Below, one piece after another: positions 1 through 6,607 of a stretch of 7,081 bases of DNA (the stretch's first letter is position 1; each line of letters opens with the position of its first letter). A program made the translations under genes and the position numbers. This stretch comes from Streptosporangiaceae bacterium (lineage in GTDB: Bacteria; Actinomycetota; Actinomycetes; Streptosporangiales; Streptosporangiaceae), in assembly GCA_025934635.1 (NCBI GenBank), contig JAICWX010000395.1, positions 1-7,081 on the forward strand, written 5' to 3'. Below the pieces are notes generated by a model. It saw nothing but the letters and a program-made list of their open reading frames with translations, searched no databases and was not told the DNA's origin.

Positions 1-475
1 ACACGGTGCCGTCCGCGACCGCCACCCCGTCCGGGCCGGGTCCGCTCTTCTCCGGGATGCCGACCTGGTACTCCCACTTCAGCTTGCCGGTGGCGAGGGC
101 TATGGCGTACACGTTGGCGTCCTCGTCCTGCAGGTACACGACGCCGTCCTGCACAACCGGCGGCGCGGTCAGCGCGCCGATCCCCGAGACGCCGGCCGCG
201 GCCGTGCCCGCCAGCTTGAAGGCCCAGGCTTCGCGCAGGCTGGACACGTTCGCGGCCGAGATGGCGGTGCCCGGCATGTCCCGGGTGTTGGCGATGCCGC
301 CGTTCGGGTCCGGCCACGATCCGGCCGGTGTGGCCGCGCCGGGAATGGTCGTGCTGATCGGAGCCGCGTTGCCGCTGCTGCATGCCGCAGCCAGCACGGC
401 GACCGAGATGAGCACCGCTACGGGAATCAACCGCTGTACTCCGGGATGCGCAGGCCGCGCTAGCTTCGCTCTCAT
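1..475 (-). CDS. PQQ-type beta-propeller lipoprotein, N-terminal part (3' end outside window)
   Basis: The visible 158 codons begin with a lipoprotein signal peptide: a basic start (MRAKLARP), a hydrophobic core at about residues 16-31, and a relaxed lipobox LAAAC with the likely lipidated Cys32. A small, Ser/Thr/Pro-rich linker follows. From about residue 53 the sequence resembles the start of PQQ-dependent dehydrogenase-like or PQQ-binding-like beta-propellers: SWPDPNGGIANTRD (compare the family's W-x-x-x-G-G-x-x-x-N-T-R), then a blade with APPVVQDGVVYLQDEDANVYAIA and ATGKLKW (about 104-134). The protein is therefore predicted to be exported and anchored to the outer face of the membrane. 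Whether it binds PQQ or is only a structural propeller cannot be told, because the rest is missing. The start is ATG at 475, with GGTGAG just upstream as a weak ribosome site; an in-frame GTG at 487 is a less likely alternative. Family assignment is confident; the function is not. Confidence 0.85.
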   Translation of the reverse strand, partial: MRAKLARPAHPGVQRLIPVAVLISVAVLAAACSSGNAAPISTTIPGAATPAGSWPDPNGGIANTRDMPGTAISAANVSSLREAWAFKLAGTAAAGVSGIGALTAPPVVQDGVVYLQDEDANVYAIALATGKLKWEYQVGIPEKSGPGPDGVAVADGTV

Positions 476-602
476 TCGGCTCACCGCCAACTCGTAAATT
501 GATATCATAATGCTATACATACAGTCAGCCATGTCAAGGCATCACCCGCCCGGACGGCGCTGGCACCGAAGCTCGGTTGCCTCAGCCGGGCGCGAGGGGA
601 GC
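476..602. promoter_or_regulatory. Divergent intergenic promoter region between lipoprotein and small membrane protein genes
   Basis: This 127-bp gap separates two divergent start codons. It contains a sharp AT-rich patch at 493-520 in otherwise GC-rich DNA. The patch holds a perfect 8-bp palindrome TGATATCA (500-507), a rightward -10-like CATAAT (506-511) and a leftward -10-like TATGAT (509-504). None has a well-spaced consensus -35. I infer overlapping promoters for both genes; the exact elements are uncertain. Confidence 0.4.
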
Positions 603-860
603 ATGAGGAGCGTGGCAGCACGCACACTGGGGTTTACGACGCGGCGGAGCCTGGTCCATGGCGGCCTCTATGCCGCCATCGGCATATCTGGCCTGGTGAT
701 CTTCTTCATTGATGCCGTACGCGACCGCTATTTCGTCTTGCCGATCATCGAAGCGGTCGTCTCAGCTTGCTCTCTGGGACTGGGCTGCTGGTGCGTGATC
801 GAGGCGGTTGCGAGCTACCGGCGTGAACGCGGCGGAAGGAACGCAGCGAGCCAGCCATAG
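603..860 (+). CDS. Small two-helix membrane protein, function unknown
   Basis: An 85-residue protein that I do not recognise. The sequence shows a basic N-terminus (MRSVAARTLGFTTRRS), a first hydrophobic helix at about residues 17-37 (HGGLYAAIGISGLVIFF), a short charged turn with DAVRDR, a second hydrophobic helix at about 45-70, and a basic tail (YRRERGGR). This pattern predicts a small inner-membrane hairpin with both ends in the cytoplasm. I chose ATG 603 because GAGGGGAG lies just before it. The reading frame is open back to an ATG at 510, but that extension is polar and low-complexity, lacks a good ribosome site and would run through the promoter patch. The gene stands alone, divergent from the lipoprotein gene and convergent with the lipid block. 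Two cysteines in helix 2 (GCWC) are a minor oddity. That it is a real gene is likely; its role is unknown. Confidence 0.6.
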   Translation: MRSVAARTLGFTTRRSLVHGGLYAAIGISGLVIFFIDAVRDRYFVLPIIEAVVSACSLGLGCWCVIEAVASYRRERGGRNAASQP

Positions 861-898
861 GAGACCGCGCGGGGCCAGGGGAAACCGATGAACCAGGG

Positions 899-920
899 CT
901 AGCCGAACGGGGCTGGCTAG
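899..920. terminator. Small hairpin between convergent genes, possible terminator
   Basis: CTAGCC (899-904) and GGCTAG (915-920) form a perfect 6-bp stem around a 10-base loop. It sits in the 56-bp gap between two convergent stop codons and overlaps the stop codon of the TetR gene. There is no T-run on either side, and the stem is short, so this is only a weak terminator candidate. Confidence 0.3.
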
Positions 921-1555
921 ACGGGGGCGGAGCGGCGGTCTAGGCCGGTGAGGAGGGCTTGGACCAGGGTGACGGCGCGGTCGATGTCGGGGACGCGGTC
1001 GGCGATGGGGTCGGCGTAGAGGAAGCCCTCGCTGAGGCGGACGATCGCGTAGGCCAGGGTCGGGGTGTCCAGGGCGGCCTCGAAGCAGCCGCGGTCGCGC
1101 TCGAGGTCGATGAGCTGCTCCAGGGCGGTGGCCATGCCGCGGTGGACGGTGCTGCGGGTGCCGGTGAGCAGGCGCAGCGCGGTCTCCGGGTCGGATTCGA
1201 GGAACGCCCGCAGCGGGCGGTCGGTGGCGATGGCACGGACGACGCCGCCGATCACCGCGACCAGGCGCTCGGTGCCCGCCAGCGACCCGCTGGCCTGGAT
1301 CTGGTCCACCAGGAGGCGGCGGGCGCGCCACCACAGCACCTCGTCGAGCAGGTGCTCGCGGTTGCCGGCCCGCCGGTACAGCGTGGCGCGGGCGACGCCG
1401 AGGCGGCCGGCCAGCGACCGCATGTCGAGCCGCTGCCCGGCGGCGAAGGCGTCCACGGCCGCGGTGAAGATCTCGGCCGGGATCGCGGCGGGCGCCGCCG
1501 CTCCCCCGGGCACGATCGCCCGGGCGTCACCGGCACCGTGGTCAGGGCGCGGCAT
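917..1555 (-). CDS. TetR-family transcriptional regulator (QsdR-like)
   Basis: A 212-residue one-component repressor type. After a 25-residue Ala/Gly/Pro-rich N-terminal extension comes the DNA-binding domain at about residues 27-75. It has a clear helix-turn-helix, RLDMRSLAGRLGVARATLYR (about 42-61), followed by AGNREHLLDEVLWW, which in TetR proteins links to the ligand-binding domain. The remaining 135 or so residues are helical and variable, as expected for the effector pocket and dimer interface. The LDMRSLAGRLGVARATLYRR...EVLWW pattern resembles, from memory, actinobacterial regulators annotated as QsdR family. The start codon lies inside the end of the acyltransferase gene (14-base overlap) with only a weak purine stretch upstream, so it is probably translated by coupling. 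As the last gene of the lipid block it likely controls its own operon and perhaps the divergent ligase gene through the palindrome at 4852-4878. The ligand is unknown. Confidence 0.9.
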   Translation of the reverse strand: MPRPDHGAGDARAIVPGGAAAPAAIPAEIFTAAVDAFAAGQRLDMRSLAGRLGVARATLYRRAGNREHLLDEVLWWRARRLLVDQIQASGSLAGTERLVAVIGGVVRAIATDRPLRAFLESDPETALRLLTGTRSTVHRGMATALEQLIDLERDRGCFEAALDTPTLAYAIVRLSEGFLYADPIADRVPDIDRAVTLVQALLTGLDRRSAPV

Positions 1556-2990
1556 CGGCGATTCGCTCTTTCGCCGCTTGCTCGAGGAGGGTGAGCTCGT
1601 CGGTCAGGTAGCCGGCCAGCACGTCGATGTCGGGGACGAGCTCGCGGCAGCTGACCAGGCCGAAGTGCAGCTGGCCGAGGTAGCCGATCAGGGTGATGTT
1701 CAGGCCCTGGCCGTCGGTGACGACCGACACCGGGTAGTGCGCCAGGAGCCGGGCGCCGCACAGGTAGACCGGCGTGTTGGGGCCGGGGACGTTCGAGATG
1801 GTGATGTTGAACGGCGGCAGCCGGTGCAGTACTCCGGTGGCGAACACCACCCGGGCCGCCCTGGCCGCCAGCGCGGGCACGGCGAAGTCGCTGATCTGGT
1901 CGACCAGGCCCTGCGGGATCGCGGCCTGCCGGGCCTTGGCCACCTGGGTGGCGGAGTGGACGACCTGCAGCCGCAGGGCGGGATCGGTGACGCTGGTGGG
2001 CAGCGGGGCCAGCATCGCCGACACCCGGTTGCCCAGTGCGCCCTTGGCTGACGGGTCCCGCACGGACACCGGGATCATCGCGATCAGCGGCTGGTCGGGC
2101 AGCGCGTCGTGGTCGAGGAGCCAGCGCCGCAGCGCCCCGGCGCACATCGCCATCACGCCGTCGTTGCCCGACACGCCGAACGCGTTCTTCACCATCTTGA
2201 CCGTGGCCAGGTTCACGCTGCGGAACGCGAACCGGCGGTGCGGCGTGATGGACCGGTTGAACGGCGTCGCGGGGGCCCGCCCGGGCCGGGTGGCGATCAC
2301 CGAGCCGTCCCCCCGGTTCAGCCCGAGCATGTTGCCGACCAGCGTGTTCACCGCCGGGGCGAGGGTGGGGATCACCTTGACCAGTTCGTTGGTGATCCGC
2401 GCGGTCTGCACCGGGCGCCAGGCCAGCCGGGCCGCGGCCTTGGCGGCCAGCGCGGGCAGCGGCGGCGCGGCGGCCGGCCGGAACGGCTCGGCCGGAGGCA
2501 GGTCGCGGCCGGCCGGGCTGAGGTCGAACAGCACGGTGAGCAATTCCACGCCGGAGGCGCCGTCGATCGCGGCGTGGTGGATCTTGGTGTAGACGGCGGC
2601 GCGCTTCTTGGCCAGCCCGGTGATCAGGTAGAGCTCCCACAGCGGCTTGCTGCGGTCCAGCGGCCGGGCGTGCAGCCGGCTGACCTGCTCGTTCAGCTGC
2701 GCGTCGGAACCCGGGCGGGGCAGCGCGATCTCGCGGACGTGGTACTCGATGTCGAAGTCCTGGTCGTCGACCCAGTAGGGCTGGTCCAGGCCGAGCGGCA
2801 CCTCGAGCAGCTTTTGCCGCAGGACCGGCACGAGCGGCAGCCGCTCGGCCATGACCTCGGTGAGCCGGGCCAGGTTCAGCGGCGCGGGCGCGTCGCTGGG
2901 GTCGAGCACGCTCAGCCCGCCGACGTGACCGGTGGTATTGGCCGTCTCCATGGCCAGGAAGGAGGCGTCAAGACCGGAGAGTTGCTGCAT
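1542..2990 (-). CDS. Wax ester synthase/diacylglycerol O-acyltransferase (WS/DGAT family)
   Basis: A 482-residue, full-length member of the bacterial bifunctional WS/DGAT family, which transfers the acyl group of acyl-CoA to a fatty alcohol (wax ester) or diacylglycerol (triacylglycerol), usually at the membrane or lipid-droplet surface. The N-terminus MQQLSGLDASFLAMET is typical. The catalytic HHxxxDG motif is intact as HHAAIDG (138-144), preceded by PLWELYLI (116-123). The second half has GNDGVMAMCAGALRRWL (about 275-291), PLIAMIPVSVR (301-311) and the C-terminal signature NITISNVPGPN (395-405). Nothing essential appears missing. The start is well supported: AGGAGG at 3004-2999 lies 8 bases upstream. 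The gene begins 23 bases inside the end of the second hydrolase gene and ends overlapping the regulator gene. Co-transcription with two hydrolases and proximity to an acyl-CoA ligase fit a role in neutral lipid metabolism. Actinobacteria often carry many paralogues, and this one's substrate preference cannot be read from sequence. Confidence 0.95.
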   Translation of the reverse strand: MQQLSGLDASFLAMETANTTGHVGGLSVLDPSDAPAPLNLARLTEVMAERLPLVPVLRQKLLEVPLGLDQPYWVDDQDFDIEYHVREIALPRPGSDAQLNEQVSRLHARPLDRSKPLWELYLITGLAKKRAAVYTKIHHAAIDGASGVELLTVLFDLSPAGRDLPPAEPFRPAAAPPLPALAAKAAARLAWRPVQTARITNELVKVIPTLAPAVNTLVGNMLGLNRGDGSVIATRPGRAPATPFNRSITPHRRFAFRSVNLATVKMVKNAFGVSGNDGVMAMCAGALRRWLLDHDALPDQPLIAMIPVSVRDPSAKGALGNRVSAMLAPLPTSVTDPALRLQVVHSATQVAKARQAAIPQGLVDQISDFAVPALAARAARVVFATGVLHRLPPFNITISNVPGPNTPVYLCGARLLAHYPVSVVTDGQGLNITLIGYLGQLHFGLVSCRELVPDIDVLAGYLTDELTLLEQAAKERIADAAP

Positions 2991-3966
2991 ATCCCGTTCC
3001 TCCTAAGCCCGCGGCCGGGGTGAAGTGCCGGTCCAGCCAGTCCCGGATCGTGCCGATGACCTCGCCGGGCACCTCGAGCTGCGGCGTATGCCCGACTCCG
3101 GGCAGGATAACGGTTTGCCAGCCCGGGTTGCGGGCCGCTGCCTGCCGGGTGGCCGCGACCGGCACCAGCCGGTCGGCCTCACCGGCTATGAGCAGGACCG
3201 GGACCCGCACCGAGGCCATCATCGCCTGGTAACGCCGCCGCGGGCCGACCACCCGCATCAGCGAGCGGGACGCGGCCAGGAAGGCGTCCTCGCCGGCCCC
3301 GGCCCGGCCCTGGCGCTCGGTGGCCAGGGCGATCGACGCGGTCACCATGGCCGGGTCGGCCCGCGACGGGTCGGCGAAGCAGAGCTCGATGACCTGCTGG
3401 ACCGCGACCTGCGGCGAGCGCTTCGACAGCAGGGACCGCAAATACCTCTCGCCGACGCCGGGCAGCGCGTACAGCAGGAACTGGCTGGCCACCTGCCGGT
3501 CGGGCTTGCGGGCCGGCAGCGGCAGGGCCGGGTCGAGCAGCACCAGCCCGCGGACCATCTCCGGCGCGGCAGAGGCCTCCATGATGGAGATCAGCCCGCC
3601 CATGGAGTTCCCGGCCAGGATGACCGGCCGGCCGACTACCTCCCGTATGAACCGGTCGAGCAGCCTGGTGTTGCGCTGGACGGCGGAGTTCGTGCGAGTG
3701 CCCGGGGTCAGGCCGAACCCGTGCAGGTCCAGCGCGACCGCGCGGCGGCCGGCCGCCAGCGGGGGCCCGATCTGGCACCAGTTCAGGTGCGAGCCGCCCA
3801 GGCCGTGCACGAACACGATCGGGGTCGCGTCCCCGGCCGGTTCCCCGCTGCCCTCGAATTCGATCCAGTGCACCGGCCCGTCGAGGTCGGTGATGAAGCT
3901 CTGCGCCCCCCACGGCGCGGCGAACGCCCATGGCGCCGGCCGGGTCCCAGGTACGGTGCTGGTCAT
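2968..3966 (-). CDS. Alpha/beta hydrolase (fold-1 esterase/lipase type)
   Basis: A 332-residue hydrolase with all the parts of the alpha/beta-hydrolase fold. The oxyanion-hole region is IVFVHGLGGSHLNW (about 50-63), followed by DLHGFGLTPG (80-89). The nucleophile elbow is GNSMGG with Ser121, the probable acid is Asp265 in IAGEADRLVP, and the catalytic base is His293 in PGVGHTPQLE. The cap domain (about 150-245) is where substrate choice would be set. No signal peptide is evident, so it is probably cytoplasmic or membrane-associated. Its ATG overlaps the TGA of the upstream hydrolase gene (ATGA, 3966-3963), a classic coupling arrangement, and its 3' end overlaps the acyltransferase start. Likely substrates, by context, are acyl esters or monoacylglycerols, but this fold also includes haloperoxidases, thioesterases and meta-cleavage hydrolases. 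Fold and catalytic triad are near certain; substrate is inference. Confidence 0.9.
   Translation of the reverse strand: MTSTVPGTRPAPWAFAAPWGAQSFITDLDGPVHWIEFEGSGEPAGDATPIVFVHGLGGSHLNWCQIGPPLAAGRRAVALDLHGFGLTPGTRTNSAVQRNTRLLDRFIREVVGRPVILAGNSMGGLISIMEASAAPEMVRGLVLLDPALPLPARKPDRQVASQFLLYALPGVGERYLRSLLSKRSPQVAVQQVIELCFADPSRADPAMVTASIALATERQGRAGAGEDAFLAASRSLMRVVGPRRRYQAMMASVRVPVLLIAGEADRLVPVAATRQAAARNPGWQTVILPGVGHTPQLEVPGEVIGTIRDWLDRHFTPAAGLGGTGYAATLRS
2999..3004 (-). promoter_or_regulatory. Consensus Shine-Dalgarno site for the WS/DGAT gene
   Basis: Read on the minus strand this is AGGAGG, 8 bases before the ATG at 2990. It lies inside the 3' end of the hydrolase gene and fixes the acyltransferase start. 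It suggests the acyltransferase can be initiated strongly on its own, in addition to coupling. Confidence 0.8.
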
Positions 3967-4802
3967 CGGGCACTCACCGCCGGGTAGAGGGGACGCAGGG
4001 CGAACGGCGGCCGGAACGGTTTACGCTGGCCCGCCGGGAGGGCCAGCCGGTCGGCGATCAGCCAGAGCGTCGCCGGATCCACGCCGAAGCCGAGGTGGCT
4101 GCACCGGACCTCGACGTTCTGGTGGACCGCGGTCTCCGGCTCGATGCACGTCTGCCAGGACACCACGCCGTCCCAGCGGGAGTAGACCGACGTGGACGGC
4201 ACGTCGATGGGCCGGGACCGCTGTTCCAGGCTGGGCATCTTGGCCTCTGGCGCATGCAGGGACCGCAGCCGCCGGTAAGGACCAGCCGCGTGGGACTGCC
4301 TGGAGTTGCGCATGGCGTAGGGACTGCCCAGCGTGATGACCTGGCGGACCCGCCGGGGGTGACGGCGGGCCATCTCCCGGGCGTAGATGCCGCCTAGACT
4401 CCAGCCGATCAGGGATACGGGACGCCCAGTTCGTTCGGCATGATTGAGCACAGCCTGGGGCAGGCCGGCCAGTACCGCCTCGGTCGGTCCCTGGTTACGG
4501 CCGAGGTCCCAGCCCCGGACGTCGTAGCCGAGCCAGCGCAAGAACGAGCGCAGTGGCACCGTGCTCGAGTCGCTGGCCAGCAGGCCGGGGAAGACCAGCA
4601 CCCCGTGACCGTCACCGCGCGGGGCTGCCAGCAGGCCGGGTGTCGCCAGTAGCAGCGCGCCCAGGTCGGCTAGGCCGCGCAGCGGCTCGGTCAACAGCAG
4701 CCCGGTAGCCGGCTTGCCCGCCGCCGGGCGTCCGCCCTCGCGTTCGCGGGCACCGTCCGTGCCACCAGCCCCCCGGGACTCTCCTCGAACGAGGTACATC
4801 AT
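3963..4802 (-). CDS. Alpha/beta hydrolase, esterase/lipase of a WS/DGAT-associated actinobacterial type
   Basis: A 279-residue hydrolase, first gene of the leftward block and not closely similar to its neighbour. After a charged, low-complexity N-terminus (1-33) comes a hydrophobic stretch (about 34-60, LLLTEPLRGLADLGALLL) that may touch membrane or lipid. Next is GVLVFPGLLASDSSTVPLRSFLRWLGY (67-93), where the usual HG oxyanion motif is replaced by FPGLLASD, a known variant in lipase-like proteins. DLGRNQGP follows. The nucleophile elbow is GWSLGG with Ser135, then VRQVITLGSPY (152-162). The acid is probably Asp211 in YSRWDGVV and the base His236 in CSHLGFG. The T-L-G-S-P segment and the S-x-W-D-G-V-V motif are reminiscent of triacylglycerol lipases and phospholipid-type esterases. 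ATG 4802 was chosen because AAGGGA lies 5 bases upstream; a second ATG follows immediately. It presumably acts on ester lipids related to the acyltransferase's products, which is inference from context. Confidence 0.9.
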   Translation of the reverse strand: MMYLVRGESRGAGGTDGAREREGGRPAAGKPATGLLLTEPLRGLADLGALLLATPGLLAAPRGDGHGVLVFPGLLASDSSTVPLRSFLRWLGYDVRGWDLGRNQGPTEAVLAGLPQAVLNHAERTGRPVSLIGWSLGGIYAREMARRHPRRVRQVITLGSPYAMRNSRQSHAAGPYRRLRSLHAPEAKMPSLEQRSRPIDVPSTSVYSRWDGVVSWQTCIEPETAVHQNVEVRCSHLGFGVDPATLWLIADRLALPAGQRKPFRPPFALRPLYPAVSAR

Positions 4803-4851
4803 GCTGGTCCCTTCCCTTCCGTCGCCTGGTCGGATGCCCTAGGCAACGTGG

Positions 4852-4878
4852 GTGAAACATACTTAATATATGTCTCAC
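4852..4878. promoter_or_regulatory. Operator-like 27-bp palindrome, probable TetR-family binding site
   Basis: The arms GTGAAACATA (4852-4861) and TATGTCTCAC (4869-4878) are inverted repeats matching at 9 of 10 positions around a 7-base AT-rich spacer centred on 4865. The length, symmetry and location between divergent promoters are typical of TetR-class operators. The mid-point is 63 bp from the hydrolase ATG and 69 bp from the ligase ATG, close to equidistant, so one bound dimer could block both. The binding protein is not known; the TetR regulator at 917-1555 is the obvious candidate. Confidence 0.65.
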
Positions 4879-4880
4879 AC

Positions 4881-4908
4881 GCCGGTATGGCACCTGCCGG
4901 TCTGGCAT
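4881..4908. repeat. Two direct copies of a small dyad before the ligase gene
   Basis: GCCGGTATGGCAC (4881-4893) and GCCGGTCTGGCAT (4896-4908) match at 11 of 13 positions with a 15-bp period. Each copy carries its own short symmetry, GCC-N5-GGC, and the second reads TGCC-N5-GGCA. They lie 26 to 53 bp upstream of the ligase start, in the likely leader or promoter. They could be a second regulator site or RNA structure, but chance in GC-rich DNA is also possible. Confidence 0.35.
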
Positions 4909-4933
4909 GGCCCGGTGGCTGAGAGGGGCGGGA

Positions 4934-6457
4934 ATGAGCTTCAACCTCGCGACGATCCTGACTGAGACGGCCCTGGCCACGCCGGACGCCCCGGTTTGCA
5001 AGATCAGCGGGAACACGACCAGCTACCGCGAGCTCGACGAGCTGTCCGGCCGGGTCGCGGCCGGGCTGCGGGGGGCCGGCCTGAGCCCCGGCCAGGTGGT
5101 GGCGCTGCAGCTGCCGAATATCCCGCACTTCCTGATCGCCTACTTCGGCGCGCTCAAGGCCGGGCTGGTGGTGCTGCCGCTGAACCCGCTGCTGATGGCG
5201 CCCGAGATCGAGTACCACCTCACCGACTCATCGGCCGCCCTGCTGGTGGGCTTCGCCAGCATGCACGCCGAGGCGGCCAAGGCCTGCGAGACCACCGAGA
5301 CCCCGCTCTACCTGGTCAGCCTGAACGACGACCCGCTGCCGGAGGGGGCCCGCTCGGTCCTGGAGCTGATCAGCATGGAGCCGCTGGAGGAGCCCGGTGG
5401 CGACGTGACCGCGCGCGATGCCGACGACACCGCCGTGCTCGTCTACACCAGCGGCACCACGGGCAAGCCGAAGGGCGCCGAGCTCACCCACTTCCAGCTG
5501 TACATGAACTGCACGGTGGCGGGCGGCCTGTTCGGCGTGCGCAGCGATGATGTGGTGCTGGCGGTGCTGCCGTTCTTCCACGTGTTCGGGCTGTCATCGG
5601 TGGTCAACGTGTTCGTGCGGGCCGGCGGCTGCCTGTCGATCCTGCCGCGCTTCGTGCCCAGCGCGGTCATGGACGCGATGGCGGCCGACCGGGTCACGGT
5701 GATCGGCGGCGTGCCGACCATGCTGCACGCGCTGGCGCGGGAGGACATCGGCGGCCGCGACCTGTCGGCGCTGCGCGTCGCGGTTTCCGGCGGCGCGTCG
5801 CTGCCCGAGGACGTGCTGCGCACCTTCGAGGACAAGTACGGCATCGAGGTGCTCGAGGGCTACGGAATGACCGAGACCGCGGCCTCGTGCTCGTTCAACC
5901 GGCCGGGCGACAAGAAGGTGCTGTCCATCGGCAAGCCGATGTGGGGCGTGAAGATGCGGGTCTGCGACCCTTCCGGAAACGCGCTGCCGGCCGGCCGCGA
6001 GCACGTGGGCGAGATCCACATCAAGGGCCACAACGTGATGAAGGGCTACCTCGGGCGGTCGGAGGCCACCGCGGAGACGCTGCGCGACGGCTGGCTGCAC
6101 ACCGGCGACCTGGGCTACATGGACGAGGACGGCTTCTACTTCATCGTCGACCGGGCCAAGGACCTGGTGATCAGGGGCGGCTTCAACGTCTACCCGCGGG
6201 AGATCGAAGAGGTCCTGTACGCCCATCCGGCGATACTCGAGGCGGCCGTGATCGGCAAGCCGGACGAGCGGCTGGGCGAGGAGGTGGTGGCCGTGGTGGC
6301 GCTGCGGCCGGGCGAGTCGGCGACCGCCGCGGAGATCATCGGGTACACCAAGGAGCGGCTGGCCGCGTACAAGTACCCGCGGGAGATCCGGTTCCTGGAC
6401 GAGCTGCCCAAGGGGCCCTCGGGCAAGATCCTCAAGGCTGCGCTGCGCGACGGCTAG
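4934..6457 (+). CDS. Long-chain fatty acyl-CoA ligase (FadD-like, ANL superfamily)
   Basis: A 507-residue class I adenylate-forming enzyme that activates a carboxylic acid, probably a fatty acid, with ATP to an acyl-adenylate and then to acyl-CoA. All core motifs are present: the P-loop YTSGTTGKPKG (171-181), AMP/acyl-binding GYGMTETAAS (309-318), TGDLGYMDEDGF (390-401) with the ribose-binding Asp392, hinge-region DRAKDLVIRGGFNVYP (406-421), and the catalytic lysine Lys498 in GPSGKILK near the C-terminus. The full length matches the short, soluble FadD13-like group rather than the longer FAAL type, and no FAAL-specific insertion is apparent. I placed the start at ATG 4934 (MSFNLATILTETA) because GAGAGGGGCGGGA precedes it; an upstream ATG at 4907 would add nine residues without a good ribosome site. 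Transcribed divergently from the hydrolase/acyltransferase block, it would supply acyl-CoA to the acyltransferase. Substrate chain length is not readable; aryl or other acids remain possible. Confidence 0.93.
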   Translation: MSFNLATILTETALATPDAPVCKISGNTTSYRELDELSGRVAAGLRGAGLSPGQVVALQLPNIPHFLIAYFGALKAGLVVLPLNPLLMAPEIEYHLTDSSAALLVGFASMHAEAAKACETTETPLYLVSLNDDPLPEGARSVLELISMEPLEEPGGDVTARDADDTAVLVYTSGTTGKPKGAELTHFQLYMNCTVAGGLFGVRSDDVVLAVLPFFHVFGLSSVVNVFVRAGGCLSILPRFVPSAVMDAMAADRVTVIGGVPTMLHALAREDIGGRDLSALRVAVSGGASLPEDVLRTFEDKYGIEVLEGYGMTETAASCSFNRPGDKKVLSIGKPMWGVKMRVCDPSGNALPAGREHVGEIHIKGHNVMKGYLGRSEATAETLRDGWLHTGDLGYMDEDGFYFIVDRAKDLVIRGGFNVYPREIEEVLYAHPAILEAAVIGKPDERLGEEVVAVVALRPGESATAAEIIGYTKERLAAYKYPREIRFLDELPKGPSGKILKAALRDG

Positions 6458-6485
6458 AGCCGCCACCTGTTATCCAGATCACATG

Positions 6486-6531
6486 ATCGTGGATATTTAC
6501 CCCTTATTTCCCGCGGGTTCGCATCCACGAT
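6486..6531. repeat. Inverted repeat, 9-bp arms
   Basis: ATCGTGGAT (6486-6494) and ATCCACGAT (6523-6531) are perfect inverted copies separated by 28 bases. It begins 29 bp after the ligase stop. It shares the GTGGAT core with the larger hairpin at 6608-6691. It could be a weak terminator stem, a protein site, or part of a dispersed repeat. Confidence 0.45.
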
Positions 6532-6607
6532 GACGGCCGACAGTTCCGACGCCGTTACCAGCGGGAAGCGTGATATCCAGGCGCGTGCTGATCCGCTGGG
6601 CCGGGAA

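Larger units (their letters stand above)
4803..4933. promoter_or_regulatory. Divergent control region between the lipid block and the acyl-CoA ligase gene
   Basis: This 131-bp gap separates the divergent starts at 4802 and 4934. It holds the ribosome site of the hydrolase gene (AAGGGA on the minus strand, 4813-4808), the operator-like palindrome (4852-4878) with the only AT-rich run in the gap, two direct dyad repeats (4881-4908) and the ligase ribosome site (GAGAGGGG, 4921-4928). The AT-rich centre (TTAATATA, 4863-4870) can serve as a -10-like element in either direction, but I see no well-placed consensus -35 for either. Promoters for both transcription units must lie in or near this gap unless the block is read from elsewhere. 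Confidence 0.7.

Noticed and set aside
6..497. 163-codon plus-strand open frame at the left edge
   Set aside because: The opposite strand has a lipoprotein signal and PQQ-propeller motifs with good codon use; this frame shows no motif.
510..602. N-terminal extension of the small membrane protein to ATG 510
   Set aside because: It would translate through the promoter-like AT patch, has no ribosome site, and adds only polar low-complexity residues; ATG 603 has GAGGGGAG before it.
1065..3023. Long plus-strand open frames opposite the regulator and acyltransferase
   Set aside because: These are typical antisense shadows in GC-rich DNA. They are low-complexity in Arg, Ala, Gly and Gln, while the minus-strand frames carry intact family motifs.
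6451..6462. CGGCT-AG-AGCCG at the ligase stop as a terminator
   Set aside because: The loop would be only two bases and the stem five, so it is unlikely to fold usefully. It is probably chance.
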